A DNA stretch of 64,000 nt from Blasia pusilla (taxonomy: Eukaryota; Marchantiophyta; Marchantiopsida; Blasiales), in contig CM114273.1 of the NCBI GenBank assembly GCA_050084515.1, positions 10,974,001 through 11,038,000 of the forward strand. Direction: 5' to 3'. Position 1 is the first letter of the stretch. Each line of letters starts with the position of its first letter. The position numbers were made by a program, and so were the translations under genes. Shown here one piece after another: positions 33,389 through 44,099 of this stretch. The notes under the pieces were generated by a model that ran no database searches, was not told the DNA's origin, and saw only the letters and a list, made by a program, of their open reading frames with translations.

Positions 33389-34615
33389 ATTCTATCGCAG
33401 GAACCAGTATTGAAGCTGCCGGAGTTTGACAAACCGTTCGAAGTGCATACCGATGCTAGTGATTTCGCGGTTGCAGGAATGTTGGTGCAAGAAGGGAGAC
33501 TTGTAGCATACGAGAGCAAGAAGCTTAGCGATACTGAAAGGAGATGGCCCACTCACGAGAAAGAGTTGTTCGCGGTGGTACATTGCTTGAGGAAGTGGCG
33601 GCATTATCTAGGGCTCCACAGGACTCGAATATTCACCGATAATATATCACTCAAGTATTTTGAGACCCAGGATCGAATGACACCGAAACAACTGCAATGG
33701 CATGATACCTTGGCGTTGATGGATGTTGAGTTGATTCACAAGCCAGGTAAAGATAATGTGATTCCAGATACGTTGAGTCGCAAGGAGGAACACATGCCAT
33801 TGACGACACAGGTCTTGAGAGCAATGTTCCCTAAAGAAACAGACTTAGAAAGAAGGATTCGTGAAGGATATATGAAGGATGCTCACGCAGGGGAGTACCT
33901 GAGGAAGTTGAAGCAGGGTGAGAAGGTGGCCAACATAAGTTTGAGGCACGGTTTACTAAGGTTCAAGCATAGTAGGATCTATGTAGGGCAAGGCAAGATG
34001 CGAACCAATATGTCAGCCGAGTGTCACGACAGACCCTTGGCAGGACATAAAGGAGAGAAATCTACGATGGCTGTTCTGTCGAAGTGGTTCTTTTGGCCCA
34101 ACATGAAAGAGGATGTTGCTCAATATATGAAGACCTGTGTGACCTGCCAAGCAAATAGAGTTTCTTATGATAAGAAACAAGGCTTGCTGCATCCCTTGCC
34201 GATCCCAGAAGGACCCTTGCAAAGTGTGAGTATGGATTTCATCACGAGTCTTCCGGAATTTGAGGGATACAACGCTATCCTTGTGATTTTTGATCGGTTT
34301 AGCAAGTTGGCGAGATTCGTGCTGACGGTGGATTCCGCAACGGCTTATACAACGTCGCAACTGTTTCTCGATAGCTGGTGGCGTGCTCACGGTTTGCCGA
34401 GGAGAATTGTTGCAAATCGGGATCCAAAGTTTATCAGTGCTTTCTGGAAGCACTTGTTTAGGAGGTTTAAGACCAAGCTGAGTTTCAGTACGGCTTTCCA
34501 TCCACAAACGGATGGACAGACTGAAAAGGTAAACTCAATCGTGAATCAGTACTTAAGGAATTATATCAGTGCTGGTCAACGAGATTGGGTCAAGTGGCTG
34601 AGCATGGAGGAGTAA
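33389..34615 (+). pseudogene. RNase H and integrase of the gypsy element
   Basis: One open frame of about 400 codons. RNase H is recognised by VHTDASDFAVAGMLVQ, THEKELFAVVH and RIFTDNISLKYF. Integrase has its zinc finger as ECHDRPLAGHKGEKS ... TCVTCQANR. The catalytic triad positions are MDFI (Asp at 34235), ANRDPKF (Asn at 34415, where DD35E enzymes have Asp) and DGQTEKVN (Glu at 34523). The Asn-to-Glu spacing is exactly 35 residues, so the Asn truly occupies the second catalytic position and integrase would be dead. The frame ends at TAA 34613-34615, with the integrase tail continuing downstream in broken frames. Confidence 0.88.
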
Positions 34616-35082
34616 TGCTACAACTCGACCAAGCATCCTTCAACTGGAGAATCTCCGTTTCTCCTGGAAAATGGATGAGAGCCAGAAGGGCCTCTTGACC
34701 TAGCCCTTTCGAAGGGTACTACATTAGCACGAACACGACAAGCGACGGCAGAAGGTTTGTTGGAAGAGCGAGCAAGGCAAAGTCTTGCAAAGGCTCAAAT
34801 GAGGTACGTTAAGCATGCTAACAAGAGTCGGCGCCAAGTACGATTCCAAGTTGGAGAGCAAATGTGGTTGAGTATGAAGAATCTCACTCTCCCGAAAGAG
34901 TTGTCTGCGAAGTTGTCTGCCAAGTATGCAGGACTGTATGTGATTGTGGCAAACCCATTTGAGGATGTGTATACATTGGGGCTGTCGGACGAGCTCAAGA
35001 TTCACCGAACCTTTTATGTGTCATTGTTGAAGAAATATCTTCAAGATAATGGGCATTTCGAGCGGAGACAAGTGGTGAGACC
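34616..35082 (+). pseudogene. Integrase C-terminal part of the gypsy element, interrupted by an insertion
   Basis: After stops at 34613 and about 34675, the frame 34757-35082 resumes with RARQSLAKAQMRYVKHANKS and VGEQMWLSMKNLTLP, then KYAGLYVIVANPFEDVYTL and FYVSLLKKYL. This is the usual gypsy integrase tail (GPY/F-like module) just before a chromodomain. The reading stops inside an inserted 474-bp element at 35083. The same stretch is found in the second family member at 48.4-48.8 kb and 52.08-52.20 kb. Confidence 0.8.
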
Positions 35083-35556
35083 TGTCATGACCATACGGAT
35101 TATGTTGTAGAGTATAGTGTGCTAGTAGAGGCCATATCTTATGTAGGACCGTAGTGGCTAGGTAGAGATGCGGTTTCATACATAGGGTTGGGGGTTACTC
35201 AGTTGGGGGTGACTTTCCCAGTAGGGCCCGCTCTTAGGTTGGAGGATGTAGTGTGGAGTGCACCCAAAGAACAGTCAGTTCTTTGAGTTGAGCCTGTTGC
35301 GTTCGGAGTTAGCCTTGGTAGTGAGTAGAGCTCTTGGCTATGGTGTTTCCCGCAAGCTTCGACCTAGATTCTCCCATCGTGTAGTGGGTTTGGCTCGATT
35401 GTATGTGATTCTATACGTGTTTTATGATAGTAGGTCTTTCACGGATTTCAGTTGTGGTACACTTATGTTTGTGGATGCTCTCATCTATGTTATGTATGTA
35501 TCTGAGTATGGTATGTCAGTGATGTATGTTGTATGACGATGTGGATTTGCACGACA
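35083..35556 (+). mobile_element. Solo-LTR-like element inserted between integrase tail and chromodomain
   Basis: 474 bp from TGTCATGACCATACGG to TTTGCACGACA, i.e. TG...CA ends with a short inverted start and end (TGTC/GACA). It is flanked by AGACC on the left (35078-35082) and GACC (or AGACC if the last A is shared) on the right. Removing it would leave the integrase tail and the chromodomain adjacent, as in the other family member. A second copy of exactly the same length lies at 42072-42545. No coding capacity. A MITE with short inverted ends cannot be fully excluded. Confidence 0.75.
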
Positions 35557-35789
35557 GACCGCACCCGGTGATCATGAATGAAGAGCCGGAGTTTGAGGTG
35601 GAGACCATCTTACGTTCGAGGCGTCGGGCCAACAAGTATGAATACTTGGTTAAATGGAAGGGCTACCATGTGAAGGAGGCGACTTGGATTGCGGAGGCGG
35701 ATTTGGAACACGCGCAAGAGTTGTTGCGAGACTTCAAGCGAACGCAAGCGAAGCACATACGTTACACTGAGGAGAAGCTAGAGACATGA
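35557..35789 (+). pseudogene. Chromodomain of the gypsy integrase
   Basis: Reads EEPEFEVETILRSRRR, then YEYLVKWKGYHVKEATW and EADLEHAQELL, ending with TGA at 35787. The aromatic residues (Y, W, W) and the LVKWKGY core are those of a chromodomain, which in chromoviruses binds methylated histone H3 and targets integration to heterochromatin. It is cut off from the integrase by the 474-bp insertion. About 650 bp of 3' UTR follow before the purine tract. Confidence 0.85.
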
Positions 35790-36445
35790 CTTGTACCCAT
35801 TGGAATCTTGGGCCGAAGGCCATTGTAACTACAATATGCTAATTTTGCAATAAAGGAGTGTATGGATTTGGAGATTCGATGCCAGAGTTGATTGCAATTT
35901 GTAAGTGGTAGTGCATGGCTATGAGTCGTTCATCATAGGCTTAGGATGTAAGTCAAGAGGACAGACAAGGAGTATTTGAGGTGAGAGCTCGTATGTGGAT
36001 AAGAACCTAGAACAGGACCTTGTGTTGGATTACACTCGGGCTTGCCCTAGCGTCGGCGGGGCAGAGGAATCTGTCTTGGGGCTTGGGGTGATCTTACTTG
36101 TGGCTACATAAGTAAACTTAGTGACGCGCCTAAGTCGAATACGAGACCGATCCAATAGTAGTACGATTTGTAGACCAGGTAAACAGATGTGATGTTTAGA
36201 GGAATGAGCCAGAAGAGTCTAAGGTAGTTAGCTTATTTGATAGGTTAGTTCTTTGGAATGAGTCCAGGCTTATCAAAGAGGAGAGGCTAATAATTCTAAG
36301 TGGTGCAAAGCGACAACTGTAGACTAAGAGGAATTATGGGTTAGCCACCAGAACGCAATTCAATGTCAAGGGATAGGCTGCCCAAGAGACTTGACATAAC
36401 AAAAGTTTGCGTTGATGAGGGCATCAACCTCTAAAGAGGGGTGAG
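35790..36445 (+). other. 3' untranslated region and polypurine tract of the gypsy element
   Basis: Non-coding between chromodomain stop and 3' LTR. It ends with CTAAAGAGGGGTGAG (36431-36445), the likely polypurine tract that primes plus-strand synthesis. The equivalent region of the nested family member is 47705-48398. Confidence 0.75.
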
Positions 36446-37440
36446 TATCGCGACCCTCATGACCAAACGAGTGCCAAAGCGGAACATCGAAACATTAGCG
36501 GGCTCACGCTAAGATGGTTTGCGCGTTGGAGTAGTCTCGAAGAAGAGACAAGACGCAAGCGAGGCTTCGCTTCTCAGATGTTGTGGTCGCGACCGAGAAA
36601 CCAGGACCAAACACGGAATAAGACTTGAAAGGAGTCGAGTCTAGAAAGTGGGTTGCCAAAGGAAGGAATCCGGATTTGGAACGCCATTAGCGTTTGAGAA
36701 TTTCCGACTGTATTTATAACCATAACTTTAGCGTCAAGATGCATTTGGATTAAACAAGGGTGCGTTGGAAGGCTTATGGAAAGTCAGTTCAAATGCACTA
36801 AAGATCTTTGCAAACGCATAAGCAGCGGCTGAGAAACAATCCAGAAACGACTGTAAGTACAGTCGAGTTGAGGGCCACAATGAAGGGCCCGACCCTCCTT
36901 TTCCAAAGGGGGGGTTATTGGAGAACCCCAGAAGTTCTAGTAACACGGAAGGTCTCCGAGAGTGCTTGGAACTCGAACCCCACTTTGGGCGCCATGGGGC
37001 GGCTCAAGGGCATGGAACGGATCGAGAGTTTGGGGTTGGGTTGGAAAACGTGAACCAAGTCTACGGAGGCGATTTTAGACATCCCTCGTGGATTTCACTC
37101 CACGACTCAATTACTTGGGTCTTGGTTTGGAACTCGCATGAGGTCTGTTGAACAGTTGGGATCGCTAGGCGCGCAAGTGCCGTTTTAGGTTCCTGGACTA
37201 ATCAGGAAGTCTGTTCCAAGTCTTGAAGGACTTGCCATGTTTTGGAAACTAGGAATTAAGGAAGGTTGAGCTTGATGAGATGCCGAGTTGAGAACTCGGT
37301 GGGTAGGGAACGCTAGTTGGCCCAGACCCGACTAACAAGAGTGTGTGTTTGGGTGTAGATCGGCGATGAGATCGTATCCTACTAAACGTACGTTTCCACA
37401 ACACTTAAGATTGACGTTCAAGGAGAGTAGGGGCGCGACA
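36446..37440 (+). repeat. 3' LTR of the complete gypsy element
   Basis: 995 bp, beginning TATCGCGACCC (the TG of the 5' LTR is TA here, a point change) and ending GGGGCGCGACA. It differs from the 5' LTR by scattered substitutions and several small indels. Confidence 0.92.
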
Positions 37441-37445
37441 TATAG
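37441..37445. repeat. Target-site duplication TATAG, right
   Basis: Exact copy of 29804-29808 immediately after the 3' LTR. Confidence 0.85.
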
Positions 37446-40400
37446 TGATGGAATGTGTGATCTCATTAGTATACTACACTATTGAGATAGTGCCATGGGA
37501 GCCATTAGCAACCTAAATAGCAAGATTAATGTTAGCATCACATAACATCCAATAGCAATATATGGTGGAAATCTTCATCTACTTACCAATAACTTAATTT
37601 TGGTAGTGAATGTGCATCAATAATTATTTCTATAGGAATAATGCACGCTGCACCAAATAATCCGTTGAGACATGTGGTATTAAAAAGTTGCACATCAATG
37701 CAAAATGAGCATATTATTATTATATCATTCTAAATGAAGTCTACAACATCGGATTTATGAACAATACAATATTTTAAGCAAGAGTAGATTATATTTTCTA
37801 TGGGCAATGAGGATATAAAGATACTGAGAAATTCAGGTAGTTAAGGTCTTTAGAGTGTCTCATTGGTGTTGATAACTCAAGTCTTTAAACCTCACTCATC
37901 AATTGGGAAGATAATATATGAAATACATTGCAAAAAAACTTAAATTTATGAGTATGAATAGGAGGGATTTGTGCCATATCACCTACAAGTATAACTCATT
38001 TATCATAGAAAGGCCTATTCCTATAACATGGCCTACTTTGGTTCAGTCTCATAGCTAAATTTTGCATCAAATGAGGAGTCAACATAGAATATTTGTCTAT
38101 GATATTAAGATTTGCACTCTTTAGCTTGAGGTAAGCATCAGATGTAGTATGCAAATGAGGCATGTCACCTCGAATTGGTATACATAAGGCATTGTGAATT
38201 ATTGTTGCTTTTGCATATAGACGGATTGTTGCAATACCTATAGTAGCTGCAAGTAGGAGAGGGTGTCCTTTGGAATTCCAATATTTACACATGAAACTAA
38301 TTAAAAAATGTCTTGCTTGAACCTAGAGCTCCCTAAAGTAGAAACAACCTTGAAGAACTCCTTTGGATCTTTGTGAATAGATTGTGTTGTTCCATGTTTA
38401 ACACAATTTTATCTACTTAATTTGTATATTTTGGGTAGGAGGGGCGTGATCAACTGGTCATGGAATTGGGGCAAAATCAATCAAGAATGAGTGAAGATCC
38501 ACATCAAAAAGTGGTTGTAGAATAGATGTATATTTAGATAATATATCGGAAGTATTCCATAAGCTTTGAACAACATGATTTTTGATCCATGAAGTAATAG
38601 AGTCAATATCCTTTACTAAATCTTGATGTAAACACTCATGAAGAAAGATCCATTGAGTTGAAGTGGAAGAAACAAGTGTTTGCTCTTATTTGAATGGAAT
38701 GTGTCATAAGAGTATGTCATAGAACTCATTCCACCAATGTAGGGGGTGGAAATCTATGAATCTGGTAAGTCTTGAGGAAAAGAAAATGTATTTACCAATT
38801 TAGAGAATCAATCCTCACAATTGCAATAGAGTACATAGTTCTTAGTGCAACTTTTGTAAATCTCATAATTAGTCTAATATTGGATGAAAGATAAATGTTC
38901 CAGAGAGCACCGTCTATCCGAGTACAGCGCCACAAGGTGAAAACAAGGTATGGAAGCATTCTTGTATAAAAAAATCCGACATGAGGGAGGATTTGAATCA
39001 ATATATTTCACATACTTGGATCTCCAATTGATAGGTATTTTCATGGAGAATAATTTTTTGTTTTGTTGCCAATATCGAAAGGTTGAGGACAACACTTGAT
39101 ACAAGCTTAGTCTAACTTTATCTACGCTCTTGAGACTAATGCACCTAGAAATTTTTGTGTCAATATCCCTGGATCTAGTATGCTCTAGCCCCATATGAGT
39201 ACATAATCTGAAACATGACCAAGAATTCTTAGACCTCAGAGAATGAATTGAGAGAGAAATGTGTGTAACCTCATGTGGAAAAGTTGTGCATCTCTCCAAG
39301 TAAATGAACTATTGAATTTTTGTACTATTTCTTCTATGTGCAGAATTTATGTCTATCTTGTAGCAGAGGCTTCATCACATATAAGGGTGAGGAATATGTT
39401 TGGCATCCCCCATCTACTAACCATAGTTTTGAGTTTTTTAAGTGCATCTGATACCGAGTTGGAGTTCTAGCTAATTGAGGATTGAGTGAGTGTTTTGATA
39501 AATTCTAATATAATTCTTCATATGGAAGCTATGGCATAGCTTTTCTTAATTTATCAAGATCTTTATTAAGAATGAAGAATGAGATGCAAATTAAAATAGA
39601 GAGAAATAGATTGTCTCACCTTGTGCATAACTAGAGGATAAGGCTTATATAGAGAAAAAAGGATGAATGGTTAATTTGATCATAATTTCATATAATCTAG
39701 AAAAGAACCAACATTTGCAAAGAATCCTCGAAGATAGAGGAAGAGAAAAGGGAATATACCTATTTCTATGGTTAATCTACTATTAGTAGATGCTTCTGAT
39801 GATCGAGTTTGTTAGGAAAGGTTCTCTAGAGTTTACTTCATGATTAGAGAATAGAAAACTATTTTCAAATATATCAAAAGCATTGCTTTTGCATATGGTG
39901 GTAATAAGTATATTAAAGTATCTTGTAATATATTAAAGTATACCTAGTAAGGATTATAGGACATGCTATGAGTAAATTGACTTTTATCTTGGGATGACCT
40001 AAGTATATTATCAATTGCAGTAGAAAGAAGGATAACAAAACCAGAAGATGGATTTGGAAGTTCAAGTACATATTTGTAGTCTTTATAGAGGTCATTAATG
40101 GCTAGATTTATAGCCATGAGTTCCCTTAAATTTTTAGTTTTACATAACATCAAGGTTTTCCTTCTTTATAAATCAATTTCACTCCCCTATGGTAAATGGT
40201 AAATGATTGTAAATCAGCGGGATTGGCAAAATCTAAGCTTCATGGAATTAAGGTTGAGTCCATAAATGATGTAGCGTTGAAAAAACCTTGTTGGAATCCA
40301 TTGTACTTTTGAATAAAGCTAATGTGAGAGTCAACCATAGAAAGTAAATGGAGATGAAGGGGATTAATAGCTTGGATCTATCTAATGTATGAGAGTGTCA

Positions 40401-40715
40401 TGTACACATTGTGAGTCGTCCTAGGCTCACTAGTAGTATAACGATCACATGCATAAAACTCACCTACTCTGGAGATACTATACTAAGTTAGGAAGCCATT
40501 GTATAAGGCATAGGGTGGATATTCAGAGGTAGTGATGCTACACATTTGGTTTTTTAGAATGGAATATATTAGTGCCCCATAGTAGCCACAATATTGCATT
40601 TGTAAAATGATTAATGAACATATCACTTCCTATTTGGAGAGCAATTTTTTAACAAATGGTCAATGGTAGGCAACAAATCCACAAGCTAGCTTATAAGACA
40701 ATGTATGCTTGTTGC
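37446..40715. other. AT-rich intergenic DNA
   Basis: Very AT-rich. The longest frame (38874-39299, minus, 141 codons) has no recognised motif and is taken as chance or a decayed element. No repeat boundary, RNA gene or conserved domain could be supported over these 3.3 kb. Confidence 0.4.
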
Positions 40716-41437
40716 ATGCTCTTTGCCTACATGTCTATAGGCAAGTTTTACTAAGGGTTGTTGAATTTCTGACCAATATTGCGTGTAGAAGTGGAAGTGT
40801 TGCTTCCATGGAGGAAGCGTCAAGGTTTCCTTGCTGACATATCCAATGGATGAAAAGAACAAGGTTGAGAAATGTTTTGATGGTCATCCATTTATAAGGT
40901 ATCACTAAAGTCCCAATACGTTGTAAAGGCTCAACTATAAGGGAGTGAGACTGAGTTATAAAGAAGGAAAACCTTAATGTTAAAGCTATAATGAGAGTCT
41001 ACAAACTTGTTCCACATCATATCAAGTATCTAGTTCCGTACATGTGCTCTTTGCCTACATGTCTATAGGTGAGTCTTAATAAGGTTCGTTCATTTTTTAC
41101 CAATATTGCATGTGGAAGTGGAAGTGTTGCTTCCATGCTGGAAGTGTCGAGGTCTCCATGCTGACCTATCCAATGGATGACAAGAACAATGTTGAAAAAC
41201 GTTTTTTTTTGTCACCCATTTATAAAGTATCACTGAAGTCCCAATAAGGTATAGAGGCTCAACTACAGGCAATAGCTAGGAGAAGGTCTTTAGGATCTTT
41301 TTTCGGGTCAGTGAATGAATTACTTGTAATGTGTTTTTCAGCCTTTTGACCCTTTGGGTCCCATGGGCTTGATCTAATGAGAGTCTACAAACTTGTTCTA
41401 CATCATATCAAGTATCTAGCTCCGCACATGCGAATAT
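40716..41437. repeat. Direct duplication of about 325 bp, second copy interrupted by a LINE tail
   Basis: Segment A (about 40716-40940, starting GCTCTTTGCCTACATGTCTA) recurs at about 41045-41268. Segment B (AATGAGAGTCTACAAACTTG, about 40990) recurs at about 41377. In the first copy A and B are separated by about 45 bp of local sequence; in the second they are separated by the LINE tail. Confidence 0.75.
41275..41374 (+). mobile_element. LINE 3' tail only (extreme 5' truncation)
   Basis: From AGCTAGGAGAAGGTCTTTAGG to GGGCTTGATCTA this 100-bp stretch matches, in plus orientation, the 3' end of the LINE at 48.8-52.1 kb (plus-strand 48827-48925, reversed), including GGGTCAGTGAATGAAT and TTTTTCAGCCTTTTGACCC. 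It is a dead-on-arrival copy with only 3' UTR. Confidence 0.75.
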
Positions 41438-42067
41438 GAACAGTAGAACATGCAAATTGCAACAGAGTAATATTTTAGAAAGCTTAAAATGCAAAATACA
41501 AATCCAATCTATGGGAAGAATATTTGCCTTTGTTGTTGTTGTTGGTAGCGCAAGATGAATGATCGATCTTGGGCGTTGATACACCTAGGCAAGACTTGAA
41601 TACATATTGGTGTGAGGCAAGTATGTGCAATTTATAAATGCTTCAGTGTAGAAAAAAACATACTATAGATGGTATCAAAATTATTCCAATTTTAAGTTTA
41701 ACTTCTCTTGTCTAATCTCTAATTGATGCTAAGAGAGCTTAGAAAGGCTTATAGTTAGAGAGTAATGCGCAACACAATACATCATAGCTCAATAATGTAA
41801 GAAAAAATATGTAATATTGGATCCAAAAACTGAGGTTATTATAGTGCTTTGATATCCAAGAAGCAAGATAGCTAAAATATAGCTAATGTATGTAAGCAAT
41901 GTCCCAATATCTTCGAGAGATTACCTCTTGAAGTTTTTTTCTTGCCAAAAAAGGATAAAGTTTTCATGACCAAGGTTGTCTACAAGTGGGATACTTATGT
42001 GATAGTAAGATGGCCTAAGTAGAATGCATGCTTTATCTGTATTTGATACATATTAACCTTCCACGAC
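41438..42067. other. AT-rich intergenic DNA
   Basis: No gene or repeat recognised. Ends at the AATC that flanks the following solo-LTR-like element. Confidence 0.4.
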
Positions 42068-42071
42068 AATC

Positions 42072-42545
42072 TGTCATGACCATACAGATTATGTCGTAGA
42101 GGATAGTATGCTAGTAGAGGCCATACCTTATGTAGGGCCGTAGTGTCTAAGTAGAGATGCGGTTTCATACGTAGAGTTGGGGGTAACTCAATTGAGGGTG
42201 AATTTTCCAGTAGGGCCCGCTCTGAGGTTGGAGGATACAGTGTGGAATATAGTCAAAAAATAGTTAGTTCTTTGAGTTGAGCCTACTGCGTTGGGAGTTA
42301 GCCTTGGTAGTGAGTAGAGCTCTTGGCTATGGTGGTTCCCGCAAGCTTCAACCTGGATTCTCCCATCGTGGAGTGGGTTTGGCTCGATTGTATGTGATTA
42401 TATACGTGTTTTATGACATTAGGTCTTTTATGGATTTCAGTTGTGGTATACTTGTGTTTGTGGATGCTCTCGTCTATGTTATGTATGTATGTGAGTATGG
42501 TATGTCAGCGATGTATGTTGTATGACGATGTGGATTCGCACGAAA
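42072..42545 (+). mobile_element. Second solo-LTR-like 474-bp element
   Basis: Same family and exact length as 35083-35556. It starts TGTCATGACCATACAG and ends TTCGCACGAAA (the expected CA end altered to AA). It is flanked by AATC on both sides (42068-42071 and 42546-42549). It sits right at the outer edge of the copia 5' LTR. The short frames inside both copies reflect shared DNA, not a protein. Confidence 0.75.
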
Positions 42546-42547
42546 AA

Positions 42548-42896
42548 TCTGATGGACGTAAATCATGCATTTTGGCCAAATTTTATCGAAGACCGAGTTA
42601 CAATCAAGCTCATCGGATATCCGAACTGTTATATTTGGTACTCACACGAAGTAGGGAAGCTTAATATTGGTTAGTCTGTTAAGCGTGATTATCTTAACTA
42701 AGGTTAGTTAATCATAATTAGTCTTACTTCAGACAATGATTAGGATTAGGGTTAGGGTTGCTTGTACACACCCTATATAATTAAGAAGGGGACCAACCTC
42801 CATTCATTCTCTCATCGCAAAATTTTTTTCTTCATGGTGGTGTGTGATTGTGAGAGTTGTTTCCTACGAGTTGTGCTGTTTTAGTAGTTTTCTACA
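42548..42896 (+). repeat. 5' LTR of copia copy 1
   Basis: About 349 bp ending TTTTCTACA. It matches 52198-52482 (3' LTR, truncated) and the reverse complement of 57667-58020. Contains a TATA-like CCCTATATAATT at 42770-42781 that is conserved in all copies and is the likely promoter. Two TTAGGG-like words lie at about 42745-42758. Confidence 0.8.
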
Positions 42897-42907
42897 TGGT
42901 ATCAGAG
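42897..42907 (+). promoter_or_regulatory. Primer binding site of copia copy 1
   Basis: TGGTATCAGAG follows the LTR end without a spacer, as usual in plant copia elements primed by initiator Met-tRNA. Confidence 0.85.
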
Positions 42908-43760
42908 TGATAGGAGAACATCACTTGAAATTCCATATGTTTGAGGAGAGAAGAGAGGCAAGAGAAGGCACAATTTTAGTGTGGGAGAAGGAAATTTCAT
43001 TGAGAGCTCAATGGAAGAAGATTTAATGTGGAGTTGTCACAGTGACAACTTTGGAGGTGTTTTTAGGGCTTTCTCGGTCGATTTAGCAATATGGGTCTGC
43101 ATCATGTTTTTTAGATGCAGACTGCATATTTTTTTCACTCTTCAAAGCCTTCCAGAGGATTAGAAGTCCTTTGAAACCTCTATCTATGTGAGAGAGAAGT
43201 ATCCAACCTTTCAAGAGTTAGTCCCATTGTTAATCAGTAAAGAGATGCGCCTAGTAGGCACAAGTAGCTCGTCTAGTATGCAAGAGATTGCGTTATTTGC
43301 AAATAATGCATCAAACAGAGGCACAGGTTGTGATAGAAGCTTCCGTGGTCGTGGTGGATAACAAGCATATGGAGGAAGAGGCGCTCAACAAAATGCCACT
43401 CAATCAACTGCGAACCAATATCAAACACAATAATAAGTTGATGATGGTGGAAACCATTGGTGTCGAGGTCAACAACAAAAGGGTCCGTGGATCTTAGAAT
43501 TACTGTATGATAAAGGGTCACAATGCAAAGTTTTACTTCAAGAAGAAGGCAATTTTGAGAACAAGAGCATTACAACAACAAAATTATGTTGAGCAACAAC
43601 ACCAAGGGCAGTATCAAGAACAACAACATTTAGAAACTGAGCACGTGTTGGTCATGACTATCATATGGGAGCAATGGTCAAGAAAGACTCAACATCAGAT
43701 TAGTACATCGATTCTAGATCTGGCGCATCAAATCACATGACCTCACAAGCTAAATAGTTC
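42908..43760 (+). pseudogene. Gag and protease region of copia copy 1 (decayed)
   Basis: Readable pieces in changing frames: GTSSSSSMQEIALFANNA and RGRGG followed by Gln/Asn-rich sequence (43255-43420); a damaged zinc knuckle NYCMIKGHNAKFYFKKK (43498-43550); and near 43710-43745 YIDSRSGASNHMTSQ, the copia protease site (normally YIDSGASNHM) with a small insertion. Long Gln-rich frames are typical of copia gag C-termini. Confidence 0.65.
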
Positions 43761-44099
43761 AGTAGTATAGAGTCGGTGAAAGATCTTGTAATAGTGCCTA
43801 CATGAGGTTATACTCAACATCATATCATGCATAACTTTGAAGTTCCAATAGCATCAGATGATCTTTGTGCTCTTGGAAATGTTCTCTATGTTCCTACCAT
43901 TGCAAATAATTTGATCTTTATAGGATAAACAGTAGAACAGGATACGTTATCAAGTGAAGTTTAACACAGATGGTTGTTTCATTGAAATAATGGATGATCA
44001 TATTATGATAGCCAAAGGAACTAGATCTGGTAGAATATTCAAATAAGATATTTTCATGTTAGAGATTCAAACAATAATGTATGGTCAAATTGGCCAATA

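Larger units (their letters stand above)
29809..37440 (+). mobile_element. Complete chromodomain gypsy (chromovirus) retrotransposon, decayed
   Basis: 7.6 kb bounded by two LTRs (29809-30822 and 36446-37440) and a perfect 5-bp duplication. It has a plant initiator-Met-tRNA type primer binding site after the 5' LTR, gag-protease in one frame, then RT, RNase H, integrase, a C-terminal chromodomain and a purine-rich tract before the 3' LTR. Several stops and frameshifts in pol and a solo-LTR insertion at 35083-35556 make it non-autonomous. A second member of the family is nested in the copia element at 46.7-52.2 kb. Confidence 0.92.

Noticed and set aside
35258-35536. 92-codon frame repeated as a similar frame at 42277-42525
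   Set aside because: Both lie inside the two copies of the 474-bp solo-LTR-like element; similarity is due to the repeat, and the frames contain no motif.
38874-39299. 141-codon minus-strand frame
   Set aside because: No known motif and low-complexity AT-rich context; not supported as a gene.
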